From NCBI RefSeq assembly GCF_025215095.1, contig NZ_JALHAP010000079.1, positions 186,001-250,000 of the forward strand: a stretch of 64,000 nt of DNA, written 5' to 3'. The DNA is from Dryocola boscaweniae. GTDB taxonomy: Bacteria; Pseudomonadota; Gammaproteobacteria; Enterobacterales; Enterobacteriaceae. Made by a program: the position numbers and the translations under genes. Positions 20,001-30,298 of this stretch are shown piece after piece (position 1 is the first letter of the stretch; the number at the start of each line of letters is the position of its first letter). The notes beneath the pieces were generated by a model. The model had not been told where the DNA came from and made no database searches. It saw only the letters and a program-made list of their open reading frames with translations.

Positions 20001-20566
20001 TACGCGAGATTTTGCAGGCGCCTTTAAATGAAACGGGTGTTTCGCTTAACCAACTGAAACCAAAAGAAAAGCAGGTGGAGCTTGAGTTTTATCTGCCTAT
20101 TGAAACAGATCTGCGTGCCGAGGTGCTGGATAAACTCATTCGCGAATACGATCCGCTTTCGGCGGGTTGCCCGCCGCTGGATTTCCGACAGGTGCGAGGC
20201 ATGCTCAAGGGCTTTATCGATCTGGTGTTTCGCTGGCAGGGGCGCTATTACCTGCTGGATTACAAATCAAACTGGTTAGGCGAAGATAGCCAGGCTTATA
20301 CCCGGCAGGCGATGGCGGGGGCAATGCAATCTCATCGTTACGACCTGCAGTATCAACTGTACACTTTGGCGCTGCACCGTTATCTGCGCCATCGCATCCG
20401 CGATTATGATTACGAAACCCATTTTGGCGGGGTGATTTATCTCTTCCTGCGTGGCGTAGAAGGCAACGGTTCTTCACAAGGGATTTTTTCTACTCGTCCT
20501 GATGCCGAACTGATTACGAAAATGGATGCTTTATTTGCCGGTACTCAAGAAGAGGTGATGCCATGA
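17024..20566 (+). CDS. recB: Exonuclease V beta subunit RecB
   Basis: A 1180-residue subunit (same length as E. coli) carrying the slow 3'-5' helicase and the single nuclease of RecBCD. Walker A is [17 protein letters not shown] at about residue 23, and helicase motifs follow ([56 protein letters not shown]). The C-terminal nuclease active site is in [12 protein letters not shown] (equivalent to D1080/K1082), and this domain also loads RecA after Chi. The ATG lies 9 bases after GAG AGATA-type ribosome-site sequence. The stop overlaps recD by 4 bp. Confidence 0.98.
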   Translation: MTDTAQPLDPLSLPLIGERLIEASAGTGKTFTIAALYLRLLLGLGESAAFPRPLGVEELLVVTFTEAATEELRGRIRANIHELRIACVRNHTENPLLSQLLDQIPDKHQAAQILRLAEQQMDEAAIFTIHGFCQRMLSLNAFESGMLFEQQLIEDESLLRRHACADFWRRHCYPLPKPVAQAMSEHWSGPEDLLCDINSWLQGEQPALKQPPADNETLIARHEKIVAAIDNVKAQWQAAAEEIAAIIDQSGVDRRSYSSKNLPNWLNIIGEWAQTSTSSYQLPDALSRFSQATLDEKTKKGEPPRHAVFNEIAALLAEPLTLRDLVIARAMAEIRYIVQQEKRRRGELGFDDMLSRLDEALRQPGGEVLAAAIRARFPVAMIDEFQDTDPQQYRIFHRLYANQPETALLLIGDPKQAIYAFRGADIFTYMKARHEVSNHYTLDTNWRSSPSMIASVNTLFSQVENPFLFRQIPFLSVKAAPKNSGLRFTVRDETLAAMSLWLQPGDGCGVSDYQQAMAMQCAQQIRDWLAAGLRGDALLWEGDKSRPVQASDITILVRSRGEAAIVCEALGGLNIPSVYLSNRDSVFATPEARELLWILQAVLAPEIESTLRSAMATSVLGLDAQRIEALNEDEEAWDRLVEEFTGYRQIWFRRGVMPMLRTLMAARQVAENLLATPGGERRLTDILHISELLQEAASQADSEHALVRWLAQQIAEPNSSASSQQLRLESDKHLVQVVTIHKSKGLEYPLVWLPFIANFRPQSSGLYHDRTTFTSLLDLSNNEESMSLAEEERLAEDLRLLYVALTRSVWHCSVGVAPLFRGTRAKKGTSDLHLSALGYLLQKGEAQDAAGLQACLEALACEAISVESLRQKDPQPWQPVAVKRPELSARVLQRSISDNWQVTSYSGLQQHGQSVALDLLPRLDVDAAGAEQQKSEPLLTPHSFPRGAAPGTFLHSLFEDIDFTQPLDEAWLAEALTLQGFGERWQPVLSGWLREILQAPLNETGVSLNQLKPKEKQVELEFYLPIETDLRAEVLDKLIREYDPLSAGCPPLDFRQVRGMLKGFIDLVFRWQGRYYLLDYKSNWLGEDSQAYTRQAMAGAMQSHRYDLQYQLYTLALHRYLRHRIRDYDYETHFGGVIYLFLRGVEGNGSSQGIFSTRPDAELITKMDALFAGTQEEVMP

Positions 20567-22398
20567 AAATGTCGCAATGGTTGCAGCAGGCGGTCGAACA
20601 AAAGCTGCTCCGCGCGCTGGACGCCCAGTTTGCCATGATGGTTGCCAATGATGAGCAACCGGCTGTGATGCTGGCTGCCGCGTTGGTGAGCCATGATGCG
20701 GGCGAAGGCCATGTTTGCCTGCCGCTCGCCCGGCTTACGCCTGAATATTGCTTTGTAGGGCGACAATCAGAACTGCCGGAGCAACTGTTTGCCGCTGCGG
20801 GCGAGGTAAGCGACTGGAAAAATACGCTGCTGCTTTCACATGCGGTAAGCGTAAACGACGACGCCACGCCGCTGAAACTGATAGGCGATCGGCTTTATCT
20901 TAATCGGATGTGGCAAAGCGAGCGCTCCGTGGCGCAATTCTTCGGTACTGAAAACCGCCCGATGCCGATGGATGAACAGCAGCTTGCCGCTGTACTTAAC
21001 CATCTTTTCGAGCCAACGAATGATATCGACTGGCAGAAAGTTGCGGCGGCGGTCGCACTGACAAGAAGGATTTCCGTGATTTCCGGCGGGCCGGGCACGG
21101 GAAAAACGACAACGGTTGCCAAACTTCTTGCGGCCCTGGTTCAGCTTTCCGGCGAAAGCCCGTTACGTATTCAGCTCGCGGCGCCTACGGGGAAAGCGGC
21201 GGCTCGTTTAACGGAATCGCTCGGTTCGGCGCTGCGTCGTTTACCCCTTAGCGATAAACAAAAAGAAGCTTTGCCGGATGATGCCTGTACGCTGCACCGC
21301 CTGCTGGGCGTGCAGCCGAACAGCCAGCGTCTGCGCTATCACGCCGGAAACCCGCTCCACCTGGATGTGCTGGTAGTGGATGAAGCTTCGATGGTGGATT
21401 TGCCGATGATGGCGAAAGTCATCGACGCGCTGCCGGCCCATGCGCGCGTGATTTTCCTTGGCGATCGCGACCAGCTTGCATCCGTTGAAGCCGGAGCCGT
21501 GCTGGGAGATATCTGCCATTACGTGACGTATGGCTATTCCGCCGCACGTGCGCAGGAACTGAGCCGTATTACGGATTATTTAATTCCCGCCGGGAAGAGT
21601 GAACATGCCAGCACATTGTGCGATGGCTTATGTTTGCTGCAGAAAAGCTATCGCTTCGACAGCCAGTCCGGCATTGGGCAACTCGCTTTCGCCGTGAATG
21701 CCAGCGATGCGCGTCAGGCTCAGGCAACTTTCAGCCTGGGTTTTACCGATATAACAAAACAGCCGCTGCGTGAAAGCAATGACTACGGGGCGATGATTGC
21801 GGACGCGCTGGAAGGCTACAGCGCCTACCTTGAATTAATGCGTAAACAGGCTGAACCCGAGCTGATTCTTGAAGCGTTTGGGCGTTACCAGCTTTTATGC
21901 GCGCTACGGGAAGGGCCGTTTGGCGTTAGCGGTTTGAATGAAAGGGTCGAACACGCGTTGTTGAATAAGCGCCTGATCGCAAGGCCGAAGCCCGCTTCAT
22001 CACGCTGGTACAGCGGACGCCCGATTATGATCACCCGTAACGACAGCACGTTGGGGCTATTTAACGGCGACATCGGTATTGCGCTGGAAAGAGGGGAAGG
22101 GCTACGCGTCTGGTTTTCTCTGCCGGATGGTACGGTGAAATCAGTGCAGCCCAGCCGTTTGCCGGATCATGACACCGCATTTGCTATGACGGTGCACAAA
22201 TCGCAGGGATCTGAATTTGATCATGCGGCGCTGGTGCTGCCGAATCAGTTCACACCGGTTGTGACCCGCGAGCTGGTTTATACCGCCATTACGCGTGCGC
22301 GCAGGCGGTTATCCTTGTATGCCGATGACCGCGTGCTTGAAAAAGCGATTATGACGCGTACTGAAAGACGCAGCGGTTTGATTGACGGGTTTAACTAG
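20563..22398 (+). CDS. recD: Exonuclease V alpha subunit RecD
   Basis: A 611-residue 5'-3' superfamily 1B helicase (E. coli 608), the fast motor of RecBCD. Walker A is [16 protein letters not shown] near residue 170; Walker B is in [15 protein letters not shown]; later motifs are [17 protein letters not shown] and [18 protein letters not shown]. It overlaps recB by ATGA, implying coupled translation and balanced subunit supply. It converges on argA with a 39-bp gap that contains only a GC-rich hairpin (22408-22432) without a T-run on either strand. Confidence 0.98.
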   Translation: MKMSQWLQQAVEQKLLRALDAQFAMMVANDEQPAVMLAAALVSHDAGEGHVCLPLARLTPEYCFVGRQSELPEQLFAAAGEVSDWKNTLLLSHAVSVNDDATPLKLIGDRLYLNRMWQSERSVAQFFGTENRPMPMDEQQLAAVLNHLFEPTNDIDWQKVAAAVALTRRISVISGGPGTGKTTTVAKLLAALVQLSGESPLRIQLAAPTGKAAARLTESLGSALRRLPLSDKQKEALPDDACTLHRLLGVQPNSQRLRYHAGNPLHLDVLVVDEASMVDLPMMAKVIDALPAHARVIFLGDRDQLASVEAGAVLGDICHYVTYGYSAARAQELSRITDYLIPAGKSEHASTLCDGLCLLQKSYRFDSQSGIGQLAFAVNASDARQAQATFSLGFTDITKQPLRESNDYGAMIADALEGYSAYLELMRKQAEPELILEAFGRYQLLCALREGPFGVSGLNERVEHALLNKRLIARPKPASSRWYSGRPIMITRNDSTLGLFNGDIGIALERGEGLRVWFSLPDGTVKSVQPSRLPDHDTAFAMTVHKSQGSEFDHAALVLPNQFTPVVTRELVYTAITRARRRLSLYADDRVLEKAIMTRTERRSGLIDGFN

Positions 22399-22437
22399 TT
22401 TTTGTAAGGCGGGCGAGCCTGCGCCACCCGCCACAAA

Positions 22438-23769
22438 TCAGGCTAAGTCAGCCATCAGGATCTTCGAGCGGCGTTGATAGTTGTACATCTCTTTTTTACT
22501 TTCCGGCAGCAGGTCTACATCCACCGGGGTGAAGCCACGCTCCTGGAACCAGTGAATACTGCGCGTCGTCAGCACGAACAGCTTACTCAATCCCATTTGC
22601 CGCGCCTGTGTGGCGATACGCTGCAGCAAAACTTCCCCTCTTGATGAGCTTCGGTAATCCGGATGTACCGCGACGCACGCCATTTCACCGATGCCCTCCT
22701 CCTGGAAAGGATACAGCGCCGCACAGGCGATGGTGAGGTTATCGCGCTGGATTATCGTAAACTTATCGATTTCCATTTCCAGTTGTTCGCGTGAGCGACG
22801 CACCAGAATGCCCTGTTGTTCCAGCGGGCGAATCAGCTCAAGGATGCCGCCGATATCGTTGATGGTCGCGCGGCGGATTTGCTCGGCGCTTTCCATAACT
22901 ATCTGGGTACCGATGCCGTCGCGGGAGAACAGCTCCTGCAGCAAAGCGCCGTCTTCCTGATAGCTAATCAGGTGGCTACGGCGCACGCCGCTGCGGCAGG
23001 CTTTCACCGCGCCGCGCAGGAAGCGCACCGTGCCGGAGTGATAATCCCCGGCGTTTTCCAGCTCTTCAATACGGCTTTGCGCATCGTTGGGAAACAGTTC
23101 AGAGATGATATTGCCATTGTCGTCGGTCACGCCCTGGGACGAGCAGAAACCTATCATTTTCTCGGCCTTGAGCTTTACCGCCAGTTGGGTGGCAACTTCT
23201 TCGGAGGTAAGATTAAAGCTTTCGCCCGTTACCGAAACCGCTACCGGCCCCATCAGCACGATAGCGCCGTTATCAAGCTGGCGATGAATGGCTTCTTCGT
23301 CGATACGGCGAATACGGCCGCTGTGGCAATAGTCGATGCCGTCATCCACGCCGAGCGGCTGAGCGATAATAAAGTTGCCGCTCACCACATTAATATGCGC
23401 GCCCTGCAAAGGCGTGTTGCCAAGGCTCATGGAAAGGCGTGCTGTGATATCCAACTGCAGCAAACCAGCCGCCTGTTTCACCAGTTCGAGCGTTTTGGCG
23501 TCGGTGACGCGGGTATATTTGTGATACACCGGCTCGTGATTGTGGGATGCCAGGTTGGCATCAATCTGCGGACGGGCGCCATAAACCACCACCAGGCGGA
23601 TGCCCAGGCTGTGCAGCAGGCCAATATCGTTAACGATACTGGAGAAGTTCTCATGCTCAATGGCTTCGCCGCCAAGCATAATGACAAACGTTTTCCCCCG
23701 ATGGGCATTTATATAGGGAACAGAATGGCGGAATCCCTGTACCAGTTCGGTTCTACGTTCCTTCACCAC
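22438..23769 (-). CDS. argA: Amino-acid N-acetyltransferase (N-acetylglutamate synthase) ArgA
   Basis: A 443-residue enzyme, the same length as E. coli ArgA, catalysing acetyl-CoA + glutamate to N-acetylglutamate, the first step of arginine synthesis. An N-terminal amino-acid-kinase-like domain ([24 protein letters not shown]) binds arginine for feedback inhibition. The C-terminal GNAT domain has the acetyl-CoA loop [17 protein letters not shown]. Two ARG boxes directly upstream indicate ArgR repression. Confidence 0.98.
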   Translation of the reverse strand: MVKERRTELVQGFRHSVPYINAHRGKTFVIMLGGEAIEHENFSSIVNDIGLLHSLGIRLVVVYGARPQIDANLASHNHEPVYHKYTRVTDAKTLELVKQAAGLLQLDITARLSMSLGNTPLQGAHINVVSGNFIIAQPLGVDDGIDYCHSGRIRRIDEEAIHRQLDNGAIVLMGPVAVSVTGESFNLTSEEVATQLAVKLKAEKMIGFCSSQGVTDDNGNIISELFPNDAQSRIEELENAGDYHSGTVRFLRGAVKACRSGVRRSHLISYQEDGALLQELFSRDGIGTQIVMESAEQIRRATINDIGGILELIRPLEQQGILVRRSREQLEMEIDKFTIIQRDNLTIACAALYPFQEEGIGEMACVAVHPDYRSSSRGEVLLQRIATQARQMGLSKLFVLTTRSIHWFQERGFTPVDVDLLPESKKEMYNYQRRSKILMADLA

Positions 23770-23781
23770 GGCAAGCCCTCA

Positions 23782-23820
23782 TTGCATGATTATTCGTAAT
23801 TTGTGTATTTTTATTCTTTT
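23782..23820 (-). promoter_or_regulatory. Pair of ARG boxes (ArgR operator) for argA
   Basis: Read on the minus strand, the two 18-bp boxes are AAAAGAATAAAAATACAC (23803-23820) and TTACGAATAATCATGCAA (23782-23799), centred 21 bp apart. Both resemble the ArgR half-site pattern TGAAT/ATTCA and the boxes recalled from E. coli argA. They lie 13-51 bp before the ATG, covering the probable promoter. Confidence 0.8.
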
Positions 23821-24005
23821 ATTGGGTTAGGTGCAAGCAGCAATTTCGTCATCTGAAGATTTGTCATCGGCGCGTCGTTTAATGATGTTTGAGAATGTTT
23901 ACCCTTTTATGGATGACAGTAACCGTGTGATTCGTTAAAGTTTTCGGCTAAAAAATTAGACTTTCCGTCTTTACTGTTCAAAAAAAGATGACTCTCAGGA
24001 GAGCC

Positions 24006-25256
24006 ATGCCAGATTCCAGTGCATTAATTAGCCGCCGCCGTTTACTTCAGGGCGCAGGCGCCATGTGGTTGTTGAGCGTAAGCCAGGTTGGTCTGGCCGC
24101 TGTAAGCCAGGTGGTTGCCGTGCGCGTCTGGCCGGCTTCGTCTTATACTCGTGTGACGCTGGAGTCCAATCAACTGCTTAAGTATAAGCAGTTCGCTTTG
24201 AGCAATCCGGAACGCGTTGTGGTGGATATCGAAGGGGTTAATCTCAACTCGGTGCTCAAAGGCGTCGGAACCCAGATCCGCGCGGACGATCCTTTTATTA
24301 AATCTGCGCGCGTGGGCCAGTTCGATCCGAAAACCGTGCGTATGGTTTTTGAACTGAAACAAAACGTTACGCCGCATCTGTTCGCCCTGGCTCCGGTTGC
24401 CGAATTTAAAGAACGTCTGGTGATGGATCTTTATCCGGCGAATATGAGTAGCGAGCAGGATCCGCTGCTTGCGCTGTTAGAAGATTACAACAACGGCGAA
24501 CTGGATAAAAAAATGCCGGCCGAACAAGGGCCGAAACCGGGTAAGGCCGGGCGCGACAGGCCGATTGTTATTATGCTCGATCCGGGGCACGGCGGTGAAG
24601 ATCCGGGAGCCATCGGGAAACATAAAACCCGAGAGAAAGATATCGTGCTGAAAATCGCGCGGCGTCTGAAAGCGCTGATCGATAAAGAAGCGAACATGAA
24701 GGCATATATGACGCGCAACGAGGATGTATTTATTCCGTTGAAAGTTCGCGTGGCAAAGGCCCAGAAGCAGCGTGCGGATCTTTTTGTTTCGATCCATGCG
24801 GATGCGTTTACCTCGGGTGCGGCTCGCGGCTCGTCGGTCTTTGCGCTTTCGACCAAAGGCGCCACCAGTACGGCGGCGAAATATCTGGCGCAAACGCAGA
24901 ACGCCTCGGACTTGATCGGCGGGATAAGCAGAAGCGGCGATCGCTATGTCGATCACACCATGTTCGATATGGTGCAGTCGTTGACCATCAACGACAGCCT
25001 GAAATTCGGCAAAGAAGTGCTGCAGAGGCTGGGGCGGGTAAACAAGCTGCATAAAAACAGCGTTGATCAAGCAGGGTTTGCGGTGCTCAAAGCGCCGGAT
25101 ATACCTTCCATCCTCGTGGAAACGGCATTTTTAAGTAACGTTGAGGAAGAGCGCAAGCTGCGTACGGCTTCCTTCCAGCAGGAAGTGGCGGAGTCTATTC
25201 TTGCAGGGATCAAAGCGTATTTTGCGGATGGGGCAACGCTTGCACGGCGCGGATAA
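24006..25256 (+). CDS. amiC: N-acetylmuramoyl-L-alanine amidase AmiC
   Basis: A 416-residue periplasmic amidase that cleaves peptidoglycan cross-bridging stems at the septum during cell separation. A twin-arginine signal ([15 protein letters not shown]) near residue 10 marks export by Tat, as in E. coli. Residues of about 35-150 form the AMIN domain that targets the septal ring. The Amidase_3 domain has zinc ligands in [13 protein letters not shown] and VSIHADAF, and the catalytic Glu in [12 protein letters not shown] 24006 is chosen over one 6 codons upstream because AGGAGAG lies just before it. Confidence 0.96.
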   Translation: MPDSSALISRRRLLQGAGAMWLLSVSQVGLAAVSQVVAVRVWPASSYTRVTLESNQLLKYKQFALSNPERVVVDIEGVNLNSVLKGVGTQIRADDPFIKSARVGQFDPKTVRMVFELKQNVTPHLFALAPVAEFKERLVMDLYPANMSSEQDPLLALLEDYNNGELDKKMPAEQGPKPGKAGRDRPIVIMLDPGHGGEDPGAIGKHKTREKDIVLKIARRLKALIDKEANMKAYMTRNEDVFIPLKVRVAKAQKQRADLFVSIHADAFTSGAARGSSVFALSTKGATSTAAKYLAQTQNASDLIGGISRSGDRYVDHTMFDMVQSLTINDSLKFGKEVLQRLGRVNKLHKNSVDQAGFAVLKAPDIPSILVETAFLSNVEEERKLRTASFQQEVAESILAGIKAYFADGATLARRG

Positions 25257-25302
25257 CGCGCCGTTTTTCATTGCGGGCGAGGATATTGCGGATTTCAGAT
25301 AC

Positions 25303-25330
25303 AAAAAAACACCCGTAAAGGTGTTTTAAA
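25303..25330 (-). terminator. Terminator of the metZWV tRNA transcript
   Basis: On the minus strand AAAACACCTTTACGGGTGTTTTTTTG forms a short stem with a tetraloop and a run of seven T, directly downstream of the third tRNA gene. It may also serve amiC from the other side, since A-rich sequence flanks the stem there. Confidence 0.85.
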
Positions 25331-25333
25331 AGT

Positions 25334-25688
<355 letters not shown>

Positions 25689-25701
25689 TCCGTGGATGCG
25701 C

Positions 25702-25729
25702 ACTATACTCTGCTCGCTTTTTGATGCAA
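25702..25729 (-). promoter_or_regulatory. Promoter of the metZWV operon
   Basis: On the minus strand TTGCAT (25724-25729) and TATAGT (25702-25707) are separated by 16 bp. The region after the -10 is GC-rich (GCGCATCC), typical of the stringent discriminator of stable-RNA promoters, so ppGpp control is likely. Confidence 0.75.
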
Positions 25730-25896
25730 CCCTTTTTTTAAAAAATGCCGAAATTGTCACAGGTTGTTGAAAATGACGGCTTTTAGGTTAATTTGTATAC
25801 ACATTTACCCTGACGCCCGCGCAACGCATTTAATTATCCCGGCGTGTTTGCTATCTTCGCGTGGCGTGTAGCGGCATAAACCAGGGCGAGGCAGTG

Positions 25897-27003
25897 ATGA
25901 AAGGACGTTGGATTAAGTACATTGTAACGGGCGTGATGGTAGCAGCATTGGCGGCCTGCTCTTCAAAACCGACTGATAAAGGTCAGCAATACAAAGACGG
26001 CAAGTTTACCCAACCCTTTTCGCTGGTTAACCAGCCAGATGCGGTCGGCGCTCCTATTAATGGTGGAGACTTCGCCGAGCAGGTTAATCAGATTCGTTCA
26101 GCCTCCCCGAGACTTTATAACAGCAAGAGCGACGTCTACGGTTCTGTGCAGCAGTGGCTGCGCGCGGGCGGCGACACGCGCCAGCTAAGTCAATACGGCC
26201 TGGACGCCTGGCAGATGGAAGGGGCGGACAACTATGGCAACGTGCAGTTTACAGGTTACTACACGCCGGTGGTGCAGGCGCGCTATACCCGCCAGGGTGA
26301 ATTTCAGTACCCAATCTACCGTATGCCGCCTAAACGCGGACGCCTGCCGTCGCGCGGCGAGATTTACCGTGGCGCGCTGAGCGACAGCTACATACTTGCC
26401 TATAGCAATTCCCTGATGGATAACTTCATTATGGATGTACAGGGCAGCGGCTATATCGACTTTGGCGACGGCCAGCCGTTAACCTTCTTTGGCTACGCGG
26501 GCAAAAATGGTCATGCCTACCGCAGTATCGGCAAAGTGCTTATCGATCGCGGTGAAGTGAAAAAAGAAGACATGTCGATGCAGGCGATTCGCCACTGGGG
26601 TGAAACGCACAGCCAGGCTGAAGTTCAGGAGCTGCTGGAGCAAAATCCGTCCTTCGTCTTCTTTAAGCCTGCCAGCTACGCGCCGGTAAAAGGCGCGAGC
26701 GCGGTGCCGTTGATTGGCCGCGCGTCGGTGGCTTCTGACCGTTCCATTATTCCTGCGGGCACTACGCTTCTGGCAGAAGTGCCGCTGCTGGATAACAACG
26801 GCAAGTTCAGCGGACAATATGAGCTGCGTGTCATGGTGGCGCTGGATGTGGGCGGAGCCATCAAAGGGCAGCATTTTGATATTTACCAGGGCATCGGGCC
26901 GGAAGCCGGGCACCGCGCCGGCTGGTATAACCATTATGGCCGCGTATGGGTGCTGAAAAACGCGCCGGGCGCCGGTTCTGGCGGCAACGTATTTAGCGGT
27001 TAA
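25897..27003 (+). CDS. mltA: Membrane-bound lytic murein transglycosylase A
   Basis: A 368-residue outer-membrane lipoprotein (E. coli 365) that cleaves the glycan strands of murein to 1,6-anhydromuropeptides. The signal peptide MKGRWIKYIVTGVMVAALAAC ends in a lipobox with the acylated Cys. Conserved MltA/3D-domain motifs include FTGYYTPVVQARYT, VQGSGYIDFGDGQPLTFFGYAGKNG and the C-terminal DVGGAIKGQHFDIYQG with the catalytic Asp. An in-frame codon 12 residues upstream is rejected because it would precede the signal sequence. Confidence 0.97.
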   Translation: MKGRWIKYIVTGVMVAALAACSSKPTDKGQQYKDGKFTQPFSLVNQPDAVGAPINGGDFAEQVNQIRSASPRLYNSKSDVYGSVQQWLRAGGDTRQLSQYGLDAWQMEGADNYGNVQFTGYYTPVVQARYTRQGEFQYPIYRMPPKRGRLPSRGEIYRGALSDSYILAYSNSLMDNFIMDVQGSGYIDFGDGQPLTFFGYAGKNGHAYRSIGKVLIDRGEVKKEDMSMQAIRHWGETHSQAEVQELLEQNPSFVFFKPASYAPVKGASAVPLIGRASVASDRSIIPAGTTLLAEVPLLDNNGKFSGQYELRVMVALDVGGAIKGQHFDIYQGIGPEAGHRAGWYNHYGRVWVLKNAPGAGSGGNVFSG

Positions 27004-27075
27004 TGCTGCGAACCTCCCCTCTTATATGTACGGGCTGTATAATCAGCCCGTTTGTTTTTCCCTGAGGATATCCTG

Positions 27076-27882
27076 ATGTCTGTCGTTCTGTCCGATGCCT
27101 GGCTGCAACGCTTTGGCGGCACTGCTCGTCTTTATGGGCGCGATGCTCTGCAACTGTTTGCCGGGGCGCATGTTTGTGTCATCGGTATTGGTGGCGTCGG
27201 CTCCTGGGCCGCAGAAGCGCTCGCCCGCACCGGTATTGGGGCGATTACGCTCATCGATATGGATGATGTGTGCGTGACGAACACCAACCGTCAAATACAT
27301 GCGCTTCGCGATAACGTAGGTCTCGCTAAAACGGAAGTGATGGCAGCGCGTATTCGTGAAATTAACCCGGAATGCCGCGTCACGGTGGTGGACGATTTTA
27401 TTACTGCCGATAACGCCGTGCAGTTGTTAAGCCAGGGCTTTACCTACGTGATTGACGCCATCGACAGCGTACGGCCTAAAGCGGCGCTGATAGCTTACTG
27501 TCGTCGCAATAAGATTCCGTTAGTGACAACCGGCGGGGCAGGCGGGCAAATCGATCCAACGCAGATCCAGGTGGCCGATCTGGCGAAAACTATCCAGGAT
27601 CCGCTGGCGGCAAAACTGCGCGAAAGATTGAAAAGCGATTTTGGCGTCGTGAAGAACAGCAAAGGCAAACTGGGCGTGGACTGCGTATTTTCCACCGAGG
27701 CGCTGGTTTATCCACAGGCGGACGGCTCGGTGTGCGCCGCCAAAAGTACTGCCGACGGCCCAAAGCGTATGGACTGCGCGTCCGGTTTTGGCGCGGCAAC
27801 CATGGTCACCGCCAGTTTTGGGTTCGTGGCGGTTTCCCATGTGCTTAAAAAAATGATGGCGAAGGCGGCGAGAAACGCCTGA
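27076..27882 (+). CDS. tcdA: tRNA threonylcarbamoyladenosine dehydratase TcdA (CsdL)
   Basis: A 268-residue E1-like enzyme, the length of the E. coli protein. It uses ATP to cyclise t6A at tRNA position 37 to ct6A. The Rossmann ATP-binding loop is VIGIGGVGSWAAEALARTG near residue 35; the MDDVCVTNTNRQ and DAIDSVRPKAAL motifs are typical of the ThiF/MoeB family. It is thought to receive sulfur-system support from the cysteine desulfurase pair CsdA-CsdE, whose genes converge on it with no spacer. Confidence 0.96.
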   Translation: MSVVLSDAWLQRFGGTARLYGRDALQLFAGAHVCVIGIGGVGSWAAEALARTGIGAITLIDMDDVCVTNTNRQIHALRDNVGLAKTEVMAARIREINPECRVTVVDDFITADNAVQLLSQGFTYVIDAIDSVRPKAALIAYCRRNKIPLVTTGGAGGQIDPTQIQVADLAKTIQDPLAAKLRERLKSDFGVVKNSKGKLGVDCVFSTEALVYPQADGSVCAAKSTADGPKRMDCASGFGAATMVTASFGFVAVSHVLKKMMAKAARNA

Positions 27883-28326
27883 TTATTCTCCCCGGGCGGC
27901 CTGGCGCACGGCTTCAGCTAAGGCCGCCAGCCCGCTACTGCGTGAAGCGCTGAGCTGATTGCGCAGCCCCAGCTCGTCAAACAGCGCCAGCGGATCTGCG
28001 CTTCGCAACTCTTCTGCCGTTTTGCCTTCAATTGCCGTCAGCAGCACCGCCAGCAATCCCCGAACGATACGCCCTTCGCTGTCGCCGTAAAAATGCAGGG
28101 TCCCGTTCGCTTCACGCTCGTGACCGAGCCAGACACGGTTTTCACAGCCAGTAATCTCGATATCATCGCGTTTTAAATCCGCGGGCAGGGCAGGCAACTG
28201 TTTGCCAAGCATGATCAACTGGCGGTATTTGTCTTCCCACTGCTGCAGCGGTACGAAAGTTGCGCGAAGCGTCTCGGCGGTAATTGTGTTGCCAAAAGGG
28301 TGACCTGCTAAGAATCCACTCGTCAT
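27883..28326 (-). CDS. csdE: Sulfur acceptor protein CsdE
   Basis: A 147-residue SufE-like protein that accepts persulfide sulfur from CsdA. The acceptor cysteine is in [11 protein letters not shown] near residue 60. Its start codon abuts the csdA stop, so the two are one operon, and its stop meets that of tcdA with no gap. Confidence 0.96.
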   Translation of the reverse strand: MTSGFLAGHPFGNTITAETLRATFVPLQQWEDKYRQLIMLGKQLPALPADLKRDDIEITGCENRVWLGHEREANGTLHFYGDSEGRIVRGLLAVLLTAIEGKTAEELRSADPLALFDELGLRNQLSASRSSGLAALAEAVRQAARGE

Positions 28327-29532
28327 TTAATCCACCAGAATATCCAGCGCATGATCGATGGCTTTCACCAGCGCGTCCACGTCGCTTTTTGTGTTGTAAG
28401 GAGCGAAAGAAGCGCGAAGGGTGCCGCTCACGCCCAGCGCGGCAAGAAGAGGTTGCGCGCAATGTTGTCCGGCTCGTAGCGCGATGCCTGATTCCGCCAG
28501 CAGCGTAACCATATCGCTGTGATGAACGCCCGCGAAATCAAACGCCAGCAGGCTCGAATCCTGGCAGCGGAAGCTGCGAAAACCCGGGCGTTTTGCCAGT
28601 TCGGCTTCTGCAAGCGTCGCCAGGCCCCGGCTGTAAGTTTCCGCTTCAACCACGTCTATTTCTGCGAGCCATTCAAGCGCGGCGCTCAGACCAATGACTC
28701 CCGCAACGTTTGGCGTGCCGGCTTCGAAACGATAAGGCACCGGCTGGGTTTTAAAGCCGTCAAACGAGACCTGCGAAATCATTTTACCGCCGCCAAGCCA
28801 CGGGGACATCTCAGCCAGCAGGCCGGTTTTACCGTACAGCGCGCCGATGCCCGTCGGGCCGTAAAGCTTGTGGCCGGAAAAAGCATAAAAGTCGATATCC
28901 AGCGCCTGAACGTCCGGCGGGCAATGCACCACGCCCTGCGCGCCGTCCACCATAACTACTGCGCCGACGCCGTGCGCCAGGCTAATGGCTTTCGCGAGAT
29001 CCGGACAGCCGCCGGTTACGTTCGACATTTGACCCAGCGCCAGAATTTTAGTGCGTTCGTTGAGCAAAGCAGGAAGCTGGGTGAGATCGGCAAGATAATC
29101 TTTGCCAATCGGCAGTTTGACGATACGTGCGCCAGTTTGCTCCGCGACCATCAACCAGGGCACGAAGTTAGCATGATGCTCGGCCTCGCTAACGATAATT
29201 TCATCCCCGGCTTGCAGGCGCGGACGGGCATAACATTGGGCAACCAGATTGATAGCCTCGGTGGTGCCGCGCGTCCAGATAATATCTTTGCCGGAAGGAG
29301 CGTTCAGCAACGTCGCTACGGCTTCGCGCGCGGCTTCGTAACGAGCCGTGAGTCGCTGCGCCGTAGGGAACTGGCTGCGGTGAACGTTGCCTGCGCTGAG
29401 GCTGTAAAACTGCTGGCTGGCGTCAATCACAGCCTGGGGTTTTAACGCCGTTGCCGCGCTGTCCAGATAGACGCCGGCATCCGCCAGCGCCGGAAACTGG
29501 CTGCGAAAATGGGCGGGATTAAATGCTTTCAT
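28327..29532 (-). CDS. csdA: Cysteine desulfurase CsdA
   Basis: A 401-residue PLP-dependent class V aminotransferase-fold enzyme, the E. coli length, releasing sulfur from cysteine (and cysteine sulfinate). PLP lysine is in FSGHKLYGPTG; the catalytic cysteine lies in RAGQHCAQPLLA near residue 358. The start at 29532 (MKAFNPAHFRSQFP) matches the E. coli N-terminus; 12 in-frame upstream codons are excluded. It forms an operon with csdE. Confidence 0.97.
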   Translation of the reverse strand: MKAFNPAHFRSQFPALADAGVYLDSAATALKPQAVIDASQQFYSLSAGNVHRSQFPTAQRLTARYEAAREAVATLLNAPSGKDIIWTRGTTEAINLVAQCYARPRLQAGDEIIVSEAEHHANFVPWLMVAEQTGARIVKLPIGKDYLADLTQLPALLNERTKILALGQMSNVTGGCPDLAKAISLAHGVGAVVMVDGAQGVVHCPPDVQALDIDFYAFSGHKLYGPTGIGALYGKTGLLAEMSPWLGGGKMISQVSFDGFKTQPVPYRFEAGTPNVAGVIGLSAALEWLAEIDVVEAETYSRGLATLAEAELAKRPGFRSFRCQDSSLLAFDFAGVHHSDMVTLLAESGIALRAGQHCAQPLLAALGVSGTLRASFAPYNTKSDVDALVKAIDHALDILVD

Positions 29533-29727
29533 GAGTATCCTCGTTTCAATCCTTAGATCGTGGCGCATTTCTTAAGACTGCACAAGGTATGCGTAACTAT
29601 CGGAATTGTCTGCTTAACCTGGCAAAGTCGCAGAAGAGAGTTATGCTAATAATTGTTAGGCTAAGGTTTCAGCCTGTAAGAAGAAGAGATTTAATTAGCA
29701 TTAAACTCTACATACAAGGAGAAGAAT

Positions 29728-29955
29728 ATGAATAAGGCAGCCGCTATTGTATCTGCATGTATGATGACTTTTGCACTCGCAGCATGTTCCAGCCCGAACT
29801 ACGTAATGCATACGAACGACGGTCGCACCATTGTTGCCGATGGCAAGCCGCAAACTGACGATGAAACAGGGATGATTTCGTACAAAGACGCCAACGGGAA
29901 TAAGCAGCAGATTAATCGTACTGATGTGAAAGAGATGGTTGAGCTGGACCAGTAA
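29728..29955 (+). CDS. ygdI: Small lipoprotein YgdI (DUF903 family)
   Basis: A 75-residue lipoprotein with signal MNKAAAIVSACMMTFALAAC and the DUF903 core (YVMHTNDGRTIVADGKPQ, DDETGMISYKD, QQINRTDV). It is a paralogue of YgdR at 1371, sharing about half its residues. A good ribosome site (AAGGAGAAG) lies 5 bp before the ATG. The function is unknown. The transcript probably ends at the hairpin shared with the 3' end of gcvB. Confidence 0.94.
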   Translation: MNKAAAIVSACMMTFALAACSSPNYVMHTNDGRTIVADGKPQTDDETGMISYKDANGNKQQINRTDVKEMVELDQ

Positions 29956-29964
29956 CAGGTAAGC

Positions 29965-30170
29965 AAAAAAAAGCACCGCTTTGAGCGGTGCTACATTAAT
30001 CACTATGGACAGACAGGGTAAATGTACAGGAAGTGAAAAAGGGGTAGCTTAGCTACCGGGGTCTGGAATGCCAGACCAAATGCAAACACAACAACACAAC
30101 ATCACAACCGTAAGCCAAAAGCCCTCCAGAACACGCATTCCAGACAACTTTTCGTTCCGGCTCAGGAAGT
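29965..30170 (-). ncRNA. gcvB: Small regulatory RNA GcvB
   Basis: A 206-nt Hfq-dependent RNA, exactly the E. coli length. On the minus strand it begins ACTTCCTGAGCCGGAACG, contains the GU-rich seed R1 (GTTGTGATGTTGTGTTGTTG, within 30082-30108) and a CACTTCCTGTACATTTACCC block, and ends in a terminator (AGCACCGCTCAAAGCGGTGCT then eight T). GcvB base-pairs with many transporter and amino-acid biosynthesis mRNAs to repress them when glycine is abundant. It is divergent from gcvA, its activator. It fills most of the ygdI-gcvA gap. Confidence 0.97.
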
Positions 30171-30176
30171 GCCGCC

Positions 30177-30205
30177 ACTATAGGTATTTGCTGGTGCATC
30201 CTCAA
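30177..30205 (-). promoter_or_regulatory. gcvB promoter
   Basis: On the minus strand TTGAGG (30200-30205) and TATAGT (30177-30182) are 17 bp apart, with the inferred RNA start at 30170, 6 bases beyond the -10. GcvA sites are expected just upstream, between here and the gcvA start, but I could not define them. Confidence 0.75.
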
Positions 30206-30298
30206 CGGACAATTTATAATGGCTCAGATAAAAAAAACTAATAGGTTAATTAAAATAACCTGTTTGTTAACAGCCATTAACATTTAAGCCTGTCAACT

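Noticed and set aside
22408..22432. GC-rich hairpin between recD and argA considered as a terminator
   Set aside because: Neither strand has a T-run on the correct side of the stem; it is more likely a REP-type remnant.
22816..23799. A 327-codon plus-strand frame opposite argA
   Set aside because: argA is complete on the other strand with operators in place; the antisense frame has no ribosome site or known family.
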